In this document: positions 1 through 6,552 of the stretch, piece after piece
How positions within the stretch are numbered: the first letter of the stretch is position 1
How the letters are laid out: every line of letters begins with the position of its first letter
Assembly: GCA_018241865.1 (NCBI GenBank)
Contig: JAFECY010000176.1
Span: 1-10,168 of the forward strand
Reading direction: 5' to 3'
Source: Pseudomonadota bacterium
GTDB lineage: Bacteria > Pseudomonadota > Gammaproteobacteria > Burkholderiales > Burkholderiaceae_D
DNA: 10,168 nt
Translations under genes and position numbers: made by a program
The notes under the pieces: model-generated
What the model was told of the DNA's origin: nothing
What the model saw: the letters and a program-made list of their open reading frames with translations, nothing else
Databases searched by the model: none

Positions 1-423
1 AATCATCACCGGCGCTTCGGCCGGATTGATCTTGCGGTAAGTCGGATTGCTGCGCAGCGTGGCCGGCAGATCGGCGCGCGATGCGTTGATGGCAGCCTGC
101 ACTTCGCGTGCGGCAGCGTCGAGCTTGCGGTTGAGGTCGAATTGCAAGTTGATGCTGGTCGAACCGTTGCCGCTGTTCGAGGTCATTTCATTGACGCCGG
201 CGATCACGCCTAAGCGCCGTTCTAGCGGCGTGGCGACACTGGTCGCCATGGTGTCCGGGCTCGCGCCCGGCAGCGAAGCACGCACCGAAATCGCCGGGAA
301 ATCCACCTGCGGCAAGGGCGATACCGGCAACACGAAAAATGCAGCGGTGCCGGCCAGCGCCAAGCCGACGGTCAACAGCACGGTCGCCACCGGCCGCCGG
401 ATGAAGGGCGCGGACAGGTTCAC
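1..423 (-). CDS. mdtC: RND multidrug efflux permease subunit MdtC, N-terminal part (cut by window edge)
   Basis: This is the first 141 codons of an inner-membrane proton-driven drug exporter of the RND family; the rest lies beyond base 1. The translation starts [17 protein letters not shown], followed by the first transmembrane helix (about residues 11-31). The porter-domain motifs [19 protein letters not shown] and TPLERRLG follow, then INPAEAPVM at the edge. These match E. coli MdtC ([27 protein letters not shown]) better than MdtB. The start is a GTG whose last two bases form part of the mdtB stop codon (GTGA), so the pair is probably translationally coupled. A weak AAGAAGG ribosome site lies 9 bases upstream inside mdtB. 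In E. coli MdtB and MdtC form a mixed trimer, and the tandem here implies the same. Which of the two mainly drives proton flow cannot be told from this fragment. Confidence 0.93.
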   Translation of the reverse strand, partial: MNLSAPFIRRPVATVLLTVGLALAGTAAFFVLPVSPLPQVDFPAISVRASLPGASPDTMATSVATPLERRLGVIAGVNEMTSNSGNGSTSINLQFDLNRKLDAAAREVQAAINASRADLPATLRSNPTYRKINPAEAPVMI

Positions 424-3400
424 TGCACTTGGCCTTCTTCGAGCGGGGCGCGCGTGGCCCCGTGGCCGGTCCAGCGCCGCGCCAAGCGGTCGAAGCCGAG
501 ATAAATCACCGGCGTGGTGTACAGGGTCAGCATCTGGCTCAACACCAGTCCGCCAAAAATGGCTAAGCCGAGCGGGAGACGCAGTTCCGCGCCTTCGCCG
601 AAGCCGAACATCAGCGGCAGCGCCGCGAACAATGCCGCCAGCGTGGTCATCAAGATCGGCCGGAAGCGCAGCAGCGCCGCTTGGTGGATGGCTTCGCGCG
701 GCGATTTGCCTTCATGGCGTTCGGCTTCAATGGCGAAGTCGATCATCATGATGGCGTTTTTCTTGACGATGCCGATCAGTAGGATGATGCCGATGATGCC
801 GATCACGCCGAGATCGTGGCCGCTGATGAGCAGCATCAACAGCGCGCCGACGCCGGCCGAGGGCAGGGTCGAAAGGATGGTCAGCGGGTGAATGTAGCTT
901 TCGTACAGCACGCCCAGCACGATATACACGCATACCACGGCGGCCAGGATCAGCCACAACTGGTTGCTGAGTGAAGCCTGGTACGCGCCGGCCGCGCCGA
1001 GAAAAGTCAGGGTCACGGTCGAGGGCAGTTTGAGTTCTTGCGCCGCTTGACGAATGGCATCGACCGCGCCACCGAGCGAGACGCCGGACGCGGTGTCGAA
1101 GCCGATGGTGGTGGCCGGATATTGCGCGACGCGGGTAATTTGCAGCGGCGCCGCTTGCTCGCGGATGCTGGCGATGGCCGATAGCGGCACTGCCTTGCCG
1201 ACGCCATTCCGCAGCGGCAGTAGGCCGAGCGTTTCCGGCGTGACTGGCAGGTTCTGCTGCGCTTCGAGGATGACGCGGTATTGATTAGTGTCGGTGAAGA
1301 TGGTCGAAACGATGCGCTGACCGAATGCGCTGTACAAGGCGTCATCGACATTCGCCGCCGTGATCGACAGCCGCGAAGCGGTGTCACGGTCGATGTTGAC
1401 GTAAGCCGCCGCGCCCGCCGCCGCCGCGTCGGACACCACGTTGCGCACTTGCGCTACGCCCTGTAATTTTTGCGACAGCGCATCGGCCCACTGCTTCACC
1501 GTGGCATTGTCGGCTGCTTCCAGCGACACGCGGTATTGGGTCGGCCCGGTTTCGGCGTCGATGGTCAGGTCTTGCGTCGGCTGCAGATAGAGCGTGACGC
1601 CGGCAACCTGCGCCACGCGCTGGCGCAGATGATCCATCACCTGCTGCTGATCGCCGTGCGATTTTTTCAGATTGATGAGCATGCTGCCGGTGTGCAGCAT
1701 GCTGTTGTTGGCGGCATCGACCCCGACCAGCGAACTGAGCGATGCAACGTCGGGATCGGCGAGAATCGCAGCGGCGGCTTGCTGCTGTAGTTCGGCCATG
1801 CGCGCGTAGGAAACCGATTGCGAAGTTTCGATACGCGCCTGCAGTTGGCCGGTGTCTTGGGTCGGGAACAAGCCCTTGGGAATGAACAGGTAGAGCAACA
1901 CAGTCAGCACCAGCGTCGCCAATGCCACCAGCAATGTTGCCGTCTGCCGCTGAAACACCCATTGTAACGAGCGATCGTAGTGCGCGATCACCCACTCGAA
2001 AAAGCGCTGCAGCTTGCCGCCGAAACCGCTGTCTTGGTGCGTATCTTCGTGCTTCAGCCAACGCGCCGACATCATCGGCACCAGCGTCAGCGATACCACC
2101 GCAGAAATCAAAATGGTGATCGCCAGCGTCACCGCAAATTCGCGGAATAAGCGGCCCACCACGTCGCCCATGAACAAGAGCGGAATCAGCACTGCGATCA
2201 GCGAGACGGTGAGCGAGATGATGGTGAAACCAATCTGCGCCGCGCCCTTCATCGCCGCCTGCAAGGGCGACTCGCCCTCCTCGATGTAACGCGCGATGTT
2301 TTCGATCATCACGATCGCGTCATCGACCACGAAACCGGTGGCGATCGTCAACGCCATCAGCGATAAATTGTTGAGACTATAGCCGAGCAAATACATCGCA
2401 CCGAAAGTGCCGATCAAGGAAATCGGCACCGCCAGACTGGCGATCACGGTGGCGCGCAAGCTGTGCAAGAAAGCAAAGATCACCAGCACCACCAATACCA
2501 CCGCCAACACCAGTTCGATTTCGACATGCATCACCGAAGCGCGGATGCCGGTGGTGCGATCCGATAGCACATCGACCTTGACCGACGCCGGCAGCGAAGA
2601 TTGCAGTTCCGGCAGACGCGCCTTGATCGCATCGACGGTGGCGATGACGTTCGCGCCCGGTTGTCGCTGCACGTTGAGGATGATTGCCGGCTTCAGTCCC
2701 GACCACGCGCCGAGCTTGACGTTCTCGGCGCTGTCGATCACTTGCGCCACGTTCGACAAGCGCACCGGCGCGCCGTTCTTATACGCGACGATCAGGTTCT
2801 GGTAATCGGACGCCGTGAGTAATTGGTCGTTGGCATTGATCGAGTAGGCGCGGGTCGGGCCGTCGAAGCTGCCCTTGGCGCTGTTGGCGTTGGCGGCGGC
2901 GATGGCAGTACGCAGCGTGTCGAGTCCGAGGCCGTAGGACGCCAGCGCTTGCGTGTCGGCCTGAATCCGTACCGCCGGGCGCTGACCGCCGGACAGCGAC
3001 ACCAAGCCGACGCCGGACACCTGACTGATCTTCAGCGCCAACCGGGTGTTGACCATGTTTTGCACTTCGGTCAGCGGCAGCGTGTCGGAGGTGATCGCCA
3101 GCGTCAGCACCGGCGCATCGGCCGGATTGACCTTGGCATACACCGGCGGTGCCGGCAAATCGGCCGGCAACAGCGAGCCGCTGGCGTTGATCGCCGCCTG
3201 CACTTCTTGTTCGGCGACATCGAGCGTCAAGCCGAGGCCGAATTGCAGCGTGACGAGCGAGACGCCTGCGGCCGAGGTGGTGCTCATGCGCTGCAAGCCC
3301 GCCATCTGACCGAGCTGGCGTTCCAGCGGCGCGGTGACGGTCTGGCTCATCACTTCCGGGCTAGCGCCGGGGTAGAGCGTCTGCACTTGGATGGTGGGGA

Positions 3401-3524
3401 AATCGACTTGCGGCAGCGCCGACAGCGGCAGAAACTTGAAGCCGATCAGACCGGCCAGCACGATCGCCAGCATCACCAGCGCGGTGGCGACCGGTCGCCG
3501 GATGAAGGGAGTGGAGGGGCTCAT
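420..3524 (-). CDS. mdtB: RND multidrug efflux permease subunit MdtB
   Basis: Complete 1034-residue RND inner-membrane transporter, close to the usual length of about 1040. It takes substrates from the periplasm or outer membrane leaflet and exports them using the proton gradient, together with MdtA, MdtC and an outer-membrane channel. The first membrane helix (about 11-31) follows [10 protein letters not shown]. Porter motifs [13 protein letters not shown] and TAPLERQLG come next. The transmembrane proton-relay pair is present as D401-D402 in GFVVDDAIV, and the partner lysines K921-K922 in GIVKKNAIM. The second half repeats the first-half fold, with [19 protein letters not shown] typical of the MdtB/MdtC group. 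ATG at 3524 is the first in-frame start after a TGA 24 bases upstream; no strong ribosome site precedes it. It lies 36 bases after mdtA and overlaps mdtC by 4 bases, so the three are almost certainly one operon. MuxB is the name of the Pseudomonas equivalent. Confidence 0.95.
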   Translation of the reverse strand: MSPSTPFIRRPVATALVMLAIVLAGLIGFKFLPLSALPQVDFPTIQVQTLYPGASPEVMSQTVTAPLERQLGQMAGLQRMSTTSAAGVSLVTLQFGLGLTLDVAEQEVQAAINASGSLLPADLPAPPVYAKVNPADAPVLTLAITSDTLPLTEVQNMVNTRLALKISQVSGVGLVSLSGGQRPAVRIQADTQALASYGLGLDTLRTAIAAANANSAKGSFDGPTRAYSINANDQLLTASDYQNLIVAYKNGAPVRLSNVAQVIDSAENVKLGAWSGLKPAIILNVQRQPGANVIATVDAIKARLPELQSSLPASVKVDVLSDRTTGIRASVMHVEIELVLAVVLVVLVIFAFLHSLRATVIASLAVPISLIGTFGAMYLLGYSLNNLSLMALTIATGFVVDDAIVMIENIARYIEEGESPLQAAMKGAAQIGFTIISLTVSLIAVLIPLLFMGDVVGRLFREFAVTLAITILISAVVSLTLVPMMSARWLKHEDTHQDSGFGGKLQRFFEWVIAHYDRSLQWVFQRQTATLLVALATLVLTVLLYLFIPKGLFPTQDTGQLQARIETSQSVSYARMAELQQQAAAAILADPDVASLSSLVGVDAANNSMLHTGSMLINLKKSHGDQQQVMDHLRQRVAQVAGVTLYLQPTQDLTIDAETGPTQYRVSLEAADNATVKQWADALSQKLQGVAQVRNVVSDAAAAGAAAYVNIDRDTASRLSITAANVDDALYSAFGQRIVSTIFTDTNQYRVILEAQQNLPVTPETLGLLPLRNGVGKAVPLSAIASIREQAAPLQITRVAQYPATTIGFDTASGVSLGGAVDAIRQAAQELKLPSTVTLTFLGAAGAYQASLSNQLWLILAAVVCVYIVLGVLYESYIHPLTILSTLPSAGVGALLMLLISGHDLGVIGIIGIILLIGIVKKNAIMMIDFAIEAERHEGKSPREAIHQAALLRFRPILMTTLAALFAALPLMFGFGEGAELRLPLGLAIFGGLVLSQMLTLYTTPVIYLGFDRLARRWTGHGATRAPLEEGQVQ
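433..439 (-). promoter_or_regulatory. Weak Shine-Dalgarno for mdtC
   Basis: AAGAAGG on the minus strand, within the last codons of mdtB and 9 bases before the GTG at 423-421. It supports the non-ATG start that overlaps the mdtB stop. The match is modest, so coupling to mdtB translation may matter more than this site. Confidence 0.4.
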
Positions 3525-3560
3525 GCCGGGTTCACGCGGAAGGTGTCATGGAATGGGCAC

Positions 3561-5042
3561 TCACTGCGCCGCGCCTTGCCCGCCTTGGCGCAAGCGCTCC
3601 TGCATGCGCTGCCAGCGTTCCAGCGCTGCCGGGTCGCCCTGATCGATTTGATCGAGGAAAGCTTTGCGTTTGGCCAGCGCGTCGGGATCGTCTTTGACCT
3701 TGTCCAACATGCGCTGTCGTTGCTCGGGCGTGGGGCCGGCGATCTTCGTGGCGGTGGTACTGGCAGTAGCGCTGGCACTGGCGTTTGCGCCATGTGCATT
3801 CGCGTCGCTCTTACCCTTGCCGGCGCCGCTCTTGCCATCTTTGCCAAATGCCGGTTTGTCGCCCGGCAGCATCACCCGTGATCCATCTTTCAGGCGATCC
3901 GCACCTTCGGTAACGACTTGTTCACCGACTTGCAAGCCGACAGTGATTGCCACCTTATCGACGGTAGCTTGACCCGGCTGTACCGGCCGCAAGGACACAG
4001 TTTTGTCGGCGGTATGCAAGACGTACACGTAATCGCCTTTGCTGCTGTGGCGCAGCGCCGTCACCGGTACCACCACCGCATCTTTGATGGTGCGGACCAG
4101 CAGGCGCACGTTGACGAACTGGCTGGGGAAAAGTTTGCCGCTGTCATTGGCGAAGCGCGCCTTGGCGCGCACGGTGCCGGTAGCAGTATCGACTTGGTTG
4201 TCGAGCGCGAGAAAGCTGCCCTGATCGAGCACGTCGATGCGATTGCGGTCAAGCACGGTCACGGGTAAATCGGCCTTGTCGGCGATGCGCGCGCGCAGTT
4301 CGGGCACGCGGTCTTGCGGCACCGCGAACACCACGTCGATCGGCGCGACTTGGGTGATGACGGCAATGCCGCCAGCGTCGCCGCTGCTGACCACATTGCC
4401 GACATCGACCGTGCGCAAACCGATGCGACCGCCGATCGGCGCAGTAATGCTGCTGTAGCCGAGATTTAATTTAGCCGTGCCTTCGGCGGCGCGGTCGGTG
4501 GTGACCGTGCCTTCCAGTTGCTTGACCAATGCGGCTTGCGTATCGACATCTTGGCGTGCGATGGAATCCTGCTCCAGCAAGCTGCGGTAGCGCTTTAATG
4601 TCAGTCGCGCGTTTTCCAATTGCGCCTCATCGCGTTGACGTTGACCGCCGGCCTGCATCAAGGCCAACTCAAATGGACGCGGGTCGATTACCGCCAAAGT
4701 TTGTCCGGCCTTGACCGTCTGGCCTTCGGCAAATAAGACTTTTTGCAGCACGCCCGACACTTGCGGTCGCACCGTCGCCGTGGCCGACGTGGTGATGGTG
4801 CCGAGCGCGTCGAGGAAAACAGGCATATCAGCGCGCATCGCCGTCGCCACGCCGACCGTACTGACCGGCATGCCGCGTCGGCCATTTTGACCGCCCGGCC
4901 CGGTGGCGGCAGCAGGATGCGTCAGTCGCCATGCCAACCAGCCGACGCCGATCAAAATGAGTAGCGCCAGCGCGCCGCCGATGTAAGTGGAACGACGGCT
5001 GAATTGGCGGCCGGTGGAAGGCGTGTCGTGCGGAGCGCTCAT
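3561..5042 (-). CDS. mdtA: Periplasmic adaptor MdtA (HlyD/membrane fusion family) with C-terminal extension
   Basis: Periplasmic adaptor that bridges the MdtBC pump and the outer-membrane channel. A cytoplasmic N-terminus is followed by a membrane anchor (about 20-40), then a Gly-rich linker ending GRRGM as in E. coli MdtA. The lipoyl half-motif lies at about 91-120 (RPQVSGVL, GQTVKAGQTLAVIDP). An alpha-hairpin follows at about 124-195 with LLEQDSIARQDVD, then SSITAPIGGRIGLR and the beta-barrel (LFPSQFVNVRLLV). A membrane-proximal domain ends near residue 397. At 493 residues it exceeds E. coli MdtA (415). The extra stretch (398-493) is a Gly/Lys/Ala/Ser/Thr-rich linker followed by a charged helical segment beginning PTPEQRQRMLDKV. 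The start at 5042 is chosen because it gives the expected short N-terminus before the anchor; no Shine-Dalgarno precedes it. It lies 93 bases downstream of the LTXXQ gene and 36 upstream of mdtB. Confidence 0.95.
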   Translation of the reverse strand: MSAPHDTPSTGRQFSRRSTYIGGALALLILIGVGWLAWRLTHPAAATGPGGQNGRRGMPVSTVGVATAMRADMPVFLDALGTITTSATATVRPQVSGVLQKVLFAEGQTVKAGQTLAVIDPRPFELALMQAGGQRQRDEAQLENARLTLKRYRSLLEQDSIARQDVDTQAALVKQLEGTVTTDRAAEGTAKLNLGYSSITAPIGGRIGLRTVDVGNVVSSGDAGGIAVITQVAPIDVVFAVPQDRVPELRARIADKADLPVTVLDRNRIDVLDQGSFLALDNQVDTATGTVRAKARFANDSGKLFPSQFVNVRLLVRTIKDAVVVPVTALRHSSKGDYVYVLHTADKTVSLRPVQPGQATVDKVAITVGLQVGEQVVTEGADRLKDGSRVMLPGDKPAFGKDGKSGAGKGKSDANAHGANASASATASTTATKIAGPTPEQRQRMLDKVKDDPDALAKRKAFLDQIDQGDPAALERWQRMQERLRQGGQGAAQ

Positions 5043-5084
5043 ATTGTTGTTGTGATGAATGGAAGAGTGCGAGCCGGAGGAAAT

Positions 5085-5117
5085 CGGCGCGGGGTTCCGG
5101 CAGGATAGCCCGCGCCG
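5085..5117 (-). repeat. 9-bp perfect inverted repeat between the LTXXQ gene and mdtA
   Basis: CGGCGCGGG (5085-5093) and CCCGCGCCG (5109-5117) are perfect inverted copies separated by 15 bases. In RNA read on the minus strand this forms a very GC-rich stem-loop, but no U-run follows, so it is not a standard terminator. Two readings are possible: an intercistronic hairpin that sets message stability or the relative expression of the two genes, or a DNA operator, because the arms flank the candidate -10 element of an mdtA promoter. The repeat itself is seen directly; its role is inferred. Confidence 0.6.
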
Positions 5118-5130
5118 TGCTGCTTGTGAA
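5102..5130 (-). promoter_or_regulatory. Candidate sigma70 promoter for mdtABC
   Basis: On the minus strand TTCACA (5130-5125) and TATCCT (5107-5102) are separated by exactly 17 bases, resembling TTGACA and TATAAT at 5 and 4 of 6 positions. It would start transcription near 5095, giving a leader of about 50 bases before the mdtA ATG. It would let the pump genes be expressed separately from the upstream LTXXQ gene. The -10 lies in the loop of the inverted repeat 5085-5117. This is prediction from consensus only. Confidence 0.4.
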
Positions 5131-5135
5131 GCGAC

Positions 5136-5669
5136 TTATTTGCCGGGCTGCGTGCTGCTGTCTTGGTGGGCGCGTTGACCACGGCCACCATGACCGCCGC
5201 CATCGCCGTCACGTTTGTGGTGATGTCCCATGCCCTTGCCGACATTGTCGTTGAAAACTTTTTGCTGTTCCGGCGTCAATTGGGCGTAGAAAGTTTTCAT
5301 CGCTGCCAAGTGTTCGCCCATTTTCGTTTCGCGTTCCTTCATTTTTGCCAGCATTTTTTCCATACGATCCGGTGCGGACATATTTTTCCATTCGTTGCGG
5401 TCGGGGCGCGCGTCGCGCGGTGGCGGCGTCATCGAGGCGGCAAAAGTTTGCCATGCCGGTTCCTGCGCCGCCGTCAGTTTCAGCTTGTCGTGCAACGCGG
5501 CTTGGCGCTTGGCCATGTGCTCGTGGAATTTGCCTTCGTCACGTGGGCGCTGCGTGTTCTGTGTGTCGCCGCCGCGAGGCGCATCCGAGGTGGGCTGTGC
5601 CGCATACGCGCCGCCGCCGAAGGCGATGACCAGTGCGCCGACCAGCATGGTTTTACGGAAGCTGTTCAT
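5136..5669 (-). CDS. Periplasmic Spy/CpxP-like LTXXQ-motif protein
   Basis: A 177-residue secreted protein. Residues 1-23 are a signal peptide (basic MNSFRK, hydrophobic core, AYA cleavage site before A24). The mature part is mostly charged helix with two LTXXQ motifs, LTAAQ at 65-69 and LTPEQ at 131-135, the hallmark of the Spy/CpxP family. Spy is an ATP-independent periplasmic chaperone; CpxP tunes envelope-stress signalling; some relatives bind metal. The C-terminus (about 145-168) is rich in Gly and His (GMGHHH, GGGHGG), unlike E. coli Spy. An ATG 90 bases further upstream (5759) would remain open, but 5669 is preferred because it begins the signal peptide and follows a clear AAAGGA ribosome site. 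It is the first gene of the efflux transcription unit and lies opposite the two-component genes, so induction by that system is likely. Whether it is a chaperone, a sensor regulator or a metal binder cannot be decided here. Confidence 0.85.
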   Translation of the reverse strand: MNSFRKTMLVGALVIAFGGGAYAAQPTSDAPRGGDTQNTQRPRDEGKFHEHMAKRQAALHDKLKLTAAQEPAWQTFAASMTPPPRDARPDRNEWKNMSAPDRMEKMLAKMKERETKMGEHLAAMKTFYAQLTPEQQKVFNDNVGKGMGHHHKRDGDGGGHGGRGQRAHQDSSTQPGK

Positions 5670-5675
5670 GATTCG

Positions 5676-5682
5676 TCCTTTC
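5676..5682 (-). promoter_or_regulatory. Ribosome binding site deciding the LTXXQ gene start
   Basis: GAAAGGA on the minus strand, 6 bases before the ATG at 5669. It favours the shorter reading frame that begins with the signal peptide over the longer frame starting at 5759. Confidence 0.7.
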
Positions 5683-5770
5683 GAGAGTGAGAAATAATGC
5701 GTCCGGGAGAGTGGCGCATGACCGCACTGTGCCGTCGCCATGTGTCGGTAAGATGTCAAGCGCCGCCGCT

Positions 5771-5787
5771 TTGTATCAAATTGTATC
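5771..5787. promoter_or_regulatory. Direct repeat TTGTATC-N3-TTGTATC, candidate OmpR-family binding site
   Basis: Two identical heptamers start 10 bases apart (5771 and 5781), that is one helical turn. Tandem half-sites at 10-11 base spacing are the usual target of dimeric OmpR/PhoB-family regulators, and the neighbouring gene encodes one. The repeat ends 24 bases before the regulator start codon. It sits 12 bases upstream of the TTGACA hexamer facing the efflux operon, a normal activating position. The reverse strand (GATACAAT) also resembles a -10 element, so part of the match could be promoter rather than operator. Confidence 0.5.
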
Positions 5788-5811
5788 GATCACCACGAAG
5801 CGCCAAAACGG

Positions 5812-6552
5812 ATGCACAATTCCGCCATGGAGACCCTGCCCCGCATCCTGATCGTTGATGACGACACCGAAATCCGCACCTTGCTGGCGGATTATCTCGA
5901 CGCCAATGGCTATCGTGCCACTGCCGTGCCTGACGGCGTAGCGATGGCGCGCGCCTTGGCCGATGACGGCAGTGACTTGGTCGTGCTCGATCTCAACCTG
6001 CCGGGCGAGGATGGTCTGAGCCTGTGCCGCCGCTTGCGCGCAACATCCAGCTTGCCGGTCATCATGTTGACGGCACGCGCCGAGCCGCTTGACCGCATAC
6101 TCGGCCTCGAAATGGGCGCCGACGATTATTTGCCCAAACCCTTCGAGCCGCGTGAATTGTTGGCGCGCATACGCAGCGTGCTGCGGCGCAGCCAAGGCGC
6201 GGTGACCCGTGCCGCGCCCGCGCGTCGCCATCTACATTTTGCCGGTTGGAAGCTCGACCCGGAAGTGGGCCATTTGATCGACGCCGCCGGCCTAGTGATC
6301 GTTCTCTCCGGCGCGGAGTTGCGGCTGCTCAAAGTATTTCTCGATCATCCGAAACGGGTGCTCAACCGCGAACAGTTGTTGCAGTACACCCAAGGCCGCG
6401 ATGCCGAAGCATTCGATCGTTCGATCGATATTCAAATCAGTCGCCTGCGTCAGAAATTGAACGAAGATGCGCGCGCGCCGCAGATCATCAAAACGGTGCG
6501 CAACGGCGGTTATTTGTTCGACGCAATCGTCGAAGCGGAGGCGCGGCCATGA
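5812..6552 (+). CDS. OmpR-family DNA-binding response regulator
   Basis: A 246-residue two-component transcription regulator. The N-terminal receiver (about 10-127) has the acidic pair D16-D17 in ILIVDDD, the phosphate-accepting D60 in VVLDLNLPGEDG, T87 in MLTAR and K109 in PKPFEPRE. The C-terminal winged-helix domain (about 140-240) shows LSGAELRLLKVFLDHP, REQLLQ, RSIDIQISRLRQKL and a final TVRNGGYLF, typical of the OmpR branch. GEDGLSLCRRLR and RSIDVQISRLR-like wording resembles OmpR more than BaeR. A second start at 5827 (METLPRIL) would shorten it by five residues; neither has a clear ribosome site, and no base-level evidence decides between them. It overlaps the kinase gene by ATGA. It is inferred to control its own region and the divergent LTXXQ-mdtABC genes. 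No gene symbol is given because orthology to a named regulator cannot be shown from this sequence alone. Confidence 0.93.
   Translation: MHNSAMETLPRILIVDDDTEIRTLLADYLDANGYRATAVPDGVAMARALADDGSDLVVLDLNLPGEDGLSLCRRLRATSSLPVIMLTARAEPLDRILGLEMGADDYLPKPFEPRELLARIRSVLRRSQGAVTRAAPARRHLHFAGWKLDPEVGHLIDAAGLVIVLSGAELRLLKVFLDHPKRVLNREQLLQYTQGRDAEAFDRSIDIQISRLRQKLNEDARAPQIIKTVRNGGYLFDAIVEAEARP
6537..6541 (+). promoter_or_regulatory. Ribosome binding site of the histidine kinase gene
   Basis: GGAGG inside the end of the regulator gene, 7 bases before ATG 6549. This is near-ideal and fixes the kinase start there, rather than at any upstream codon of the open frame that extends back to 6246. Confidence 0.8.

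Larger units (their letters stand above)
5670..5811. promoter_or_regulatory. Divergent control region between the efflux operon and the two-component operon
   Basis: These 142 bases lie between two divergent start codons and must hold both promoters. Toward the efflux operon, a perfect TTGACA -35 hexamer is present on the minus strand at 5759-5754, but 16-18 bases further there is no good -10. That fits a promoter needing an activator. An alternative minus-strand -10 is TACAAT at 5785-5780, with only a poor -35 (TTTGGC or TTGGCG near 5801-5807). No convincing plus-strand promoter for the regulator gene is visible. The direct repeat at 5771-5787 is the strongest candidate operator. Confidence 0.6.

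Noticed and set aside
420..3524. Heavy-metal (CusA/CzcA) efflux alternative for the RND genes
   Set aside because: Two tandem RND pumps after an MdtA-like adaptor, and the [19 protein letters not shown] wording, match the MdtBC/MuxBC drug-efflux group rather than single-pump CusA types.
2823..3881. 352-codon plus-strand open frame opposite mdtB and mdtA
   Set aside because: It lies antisense to two well-supported genes, its protein is Arg/Gln/His-rich with no domain, and long antisense frames are normal in DNA with G/C-biased third positions.
5670..5759. 30-residue upstream extension of the LTXXQ protein
   Set aside because: It would place an unrelated segment before a textbook signal peptide, and it covers the promoter region including TTGACA. 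The internal ATG at 5669 has its own ribosome site.
6246..6548. 101-codon N-terminal extension of the kinase frame into the regulator gene
   Set aside because: It overlaps the regulator DNA-binding domain in another frame. ATG 6549 has a GGAGG site 7 bases upstream and begins directly before the first membrane helix.
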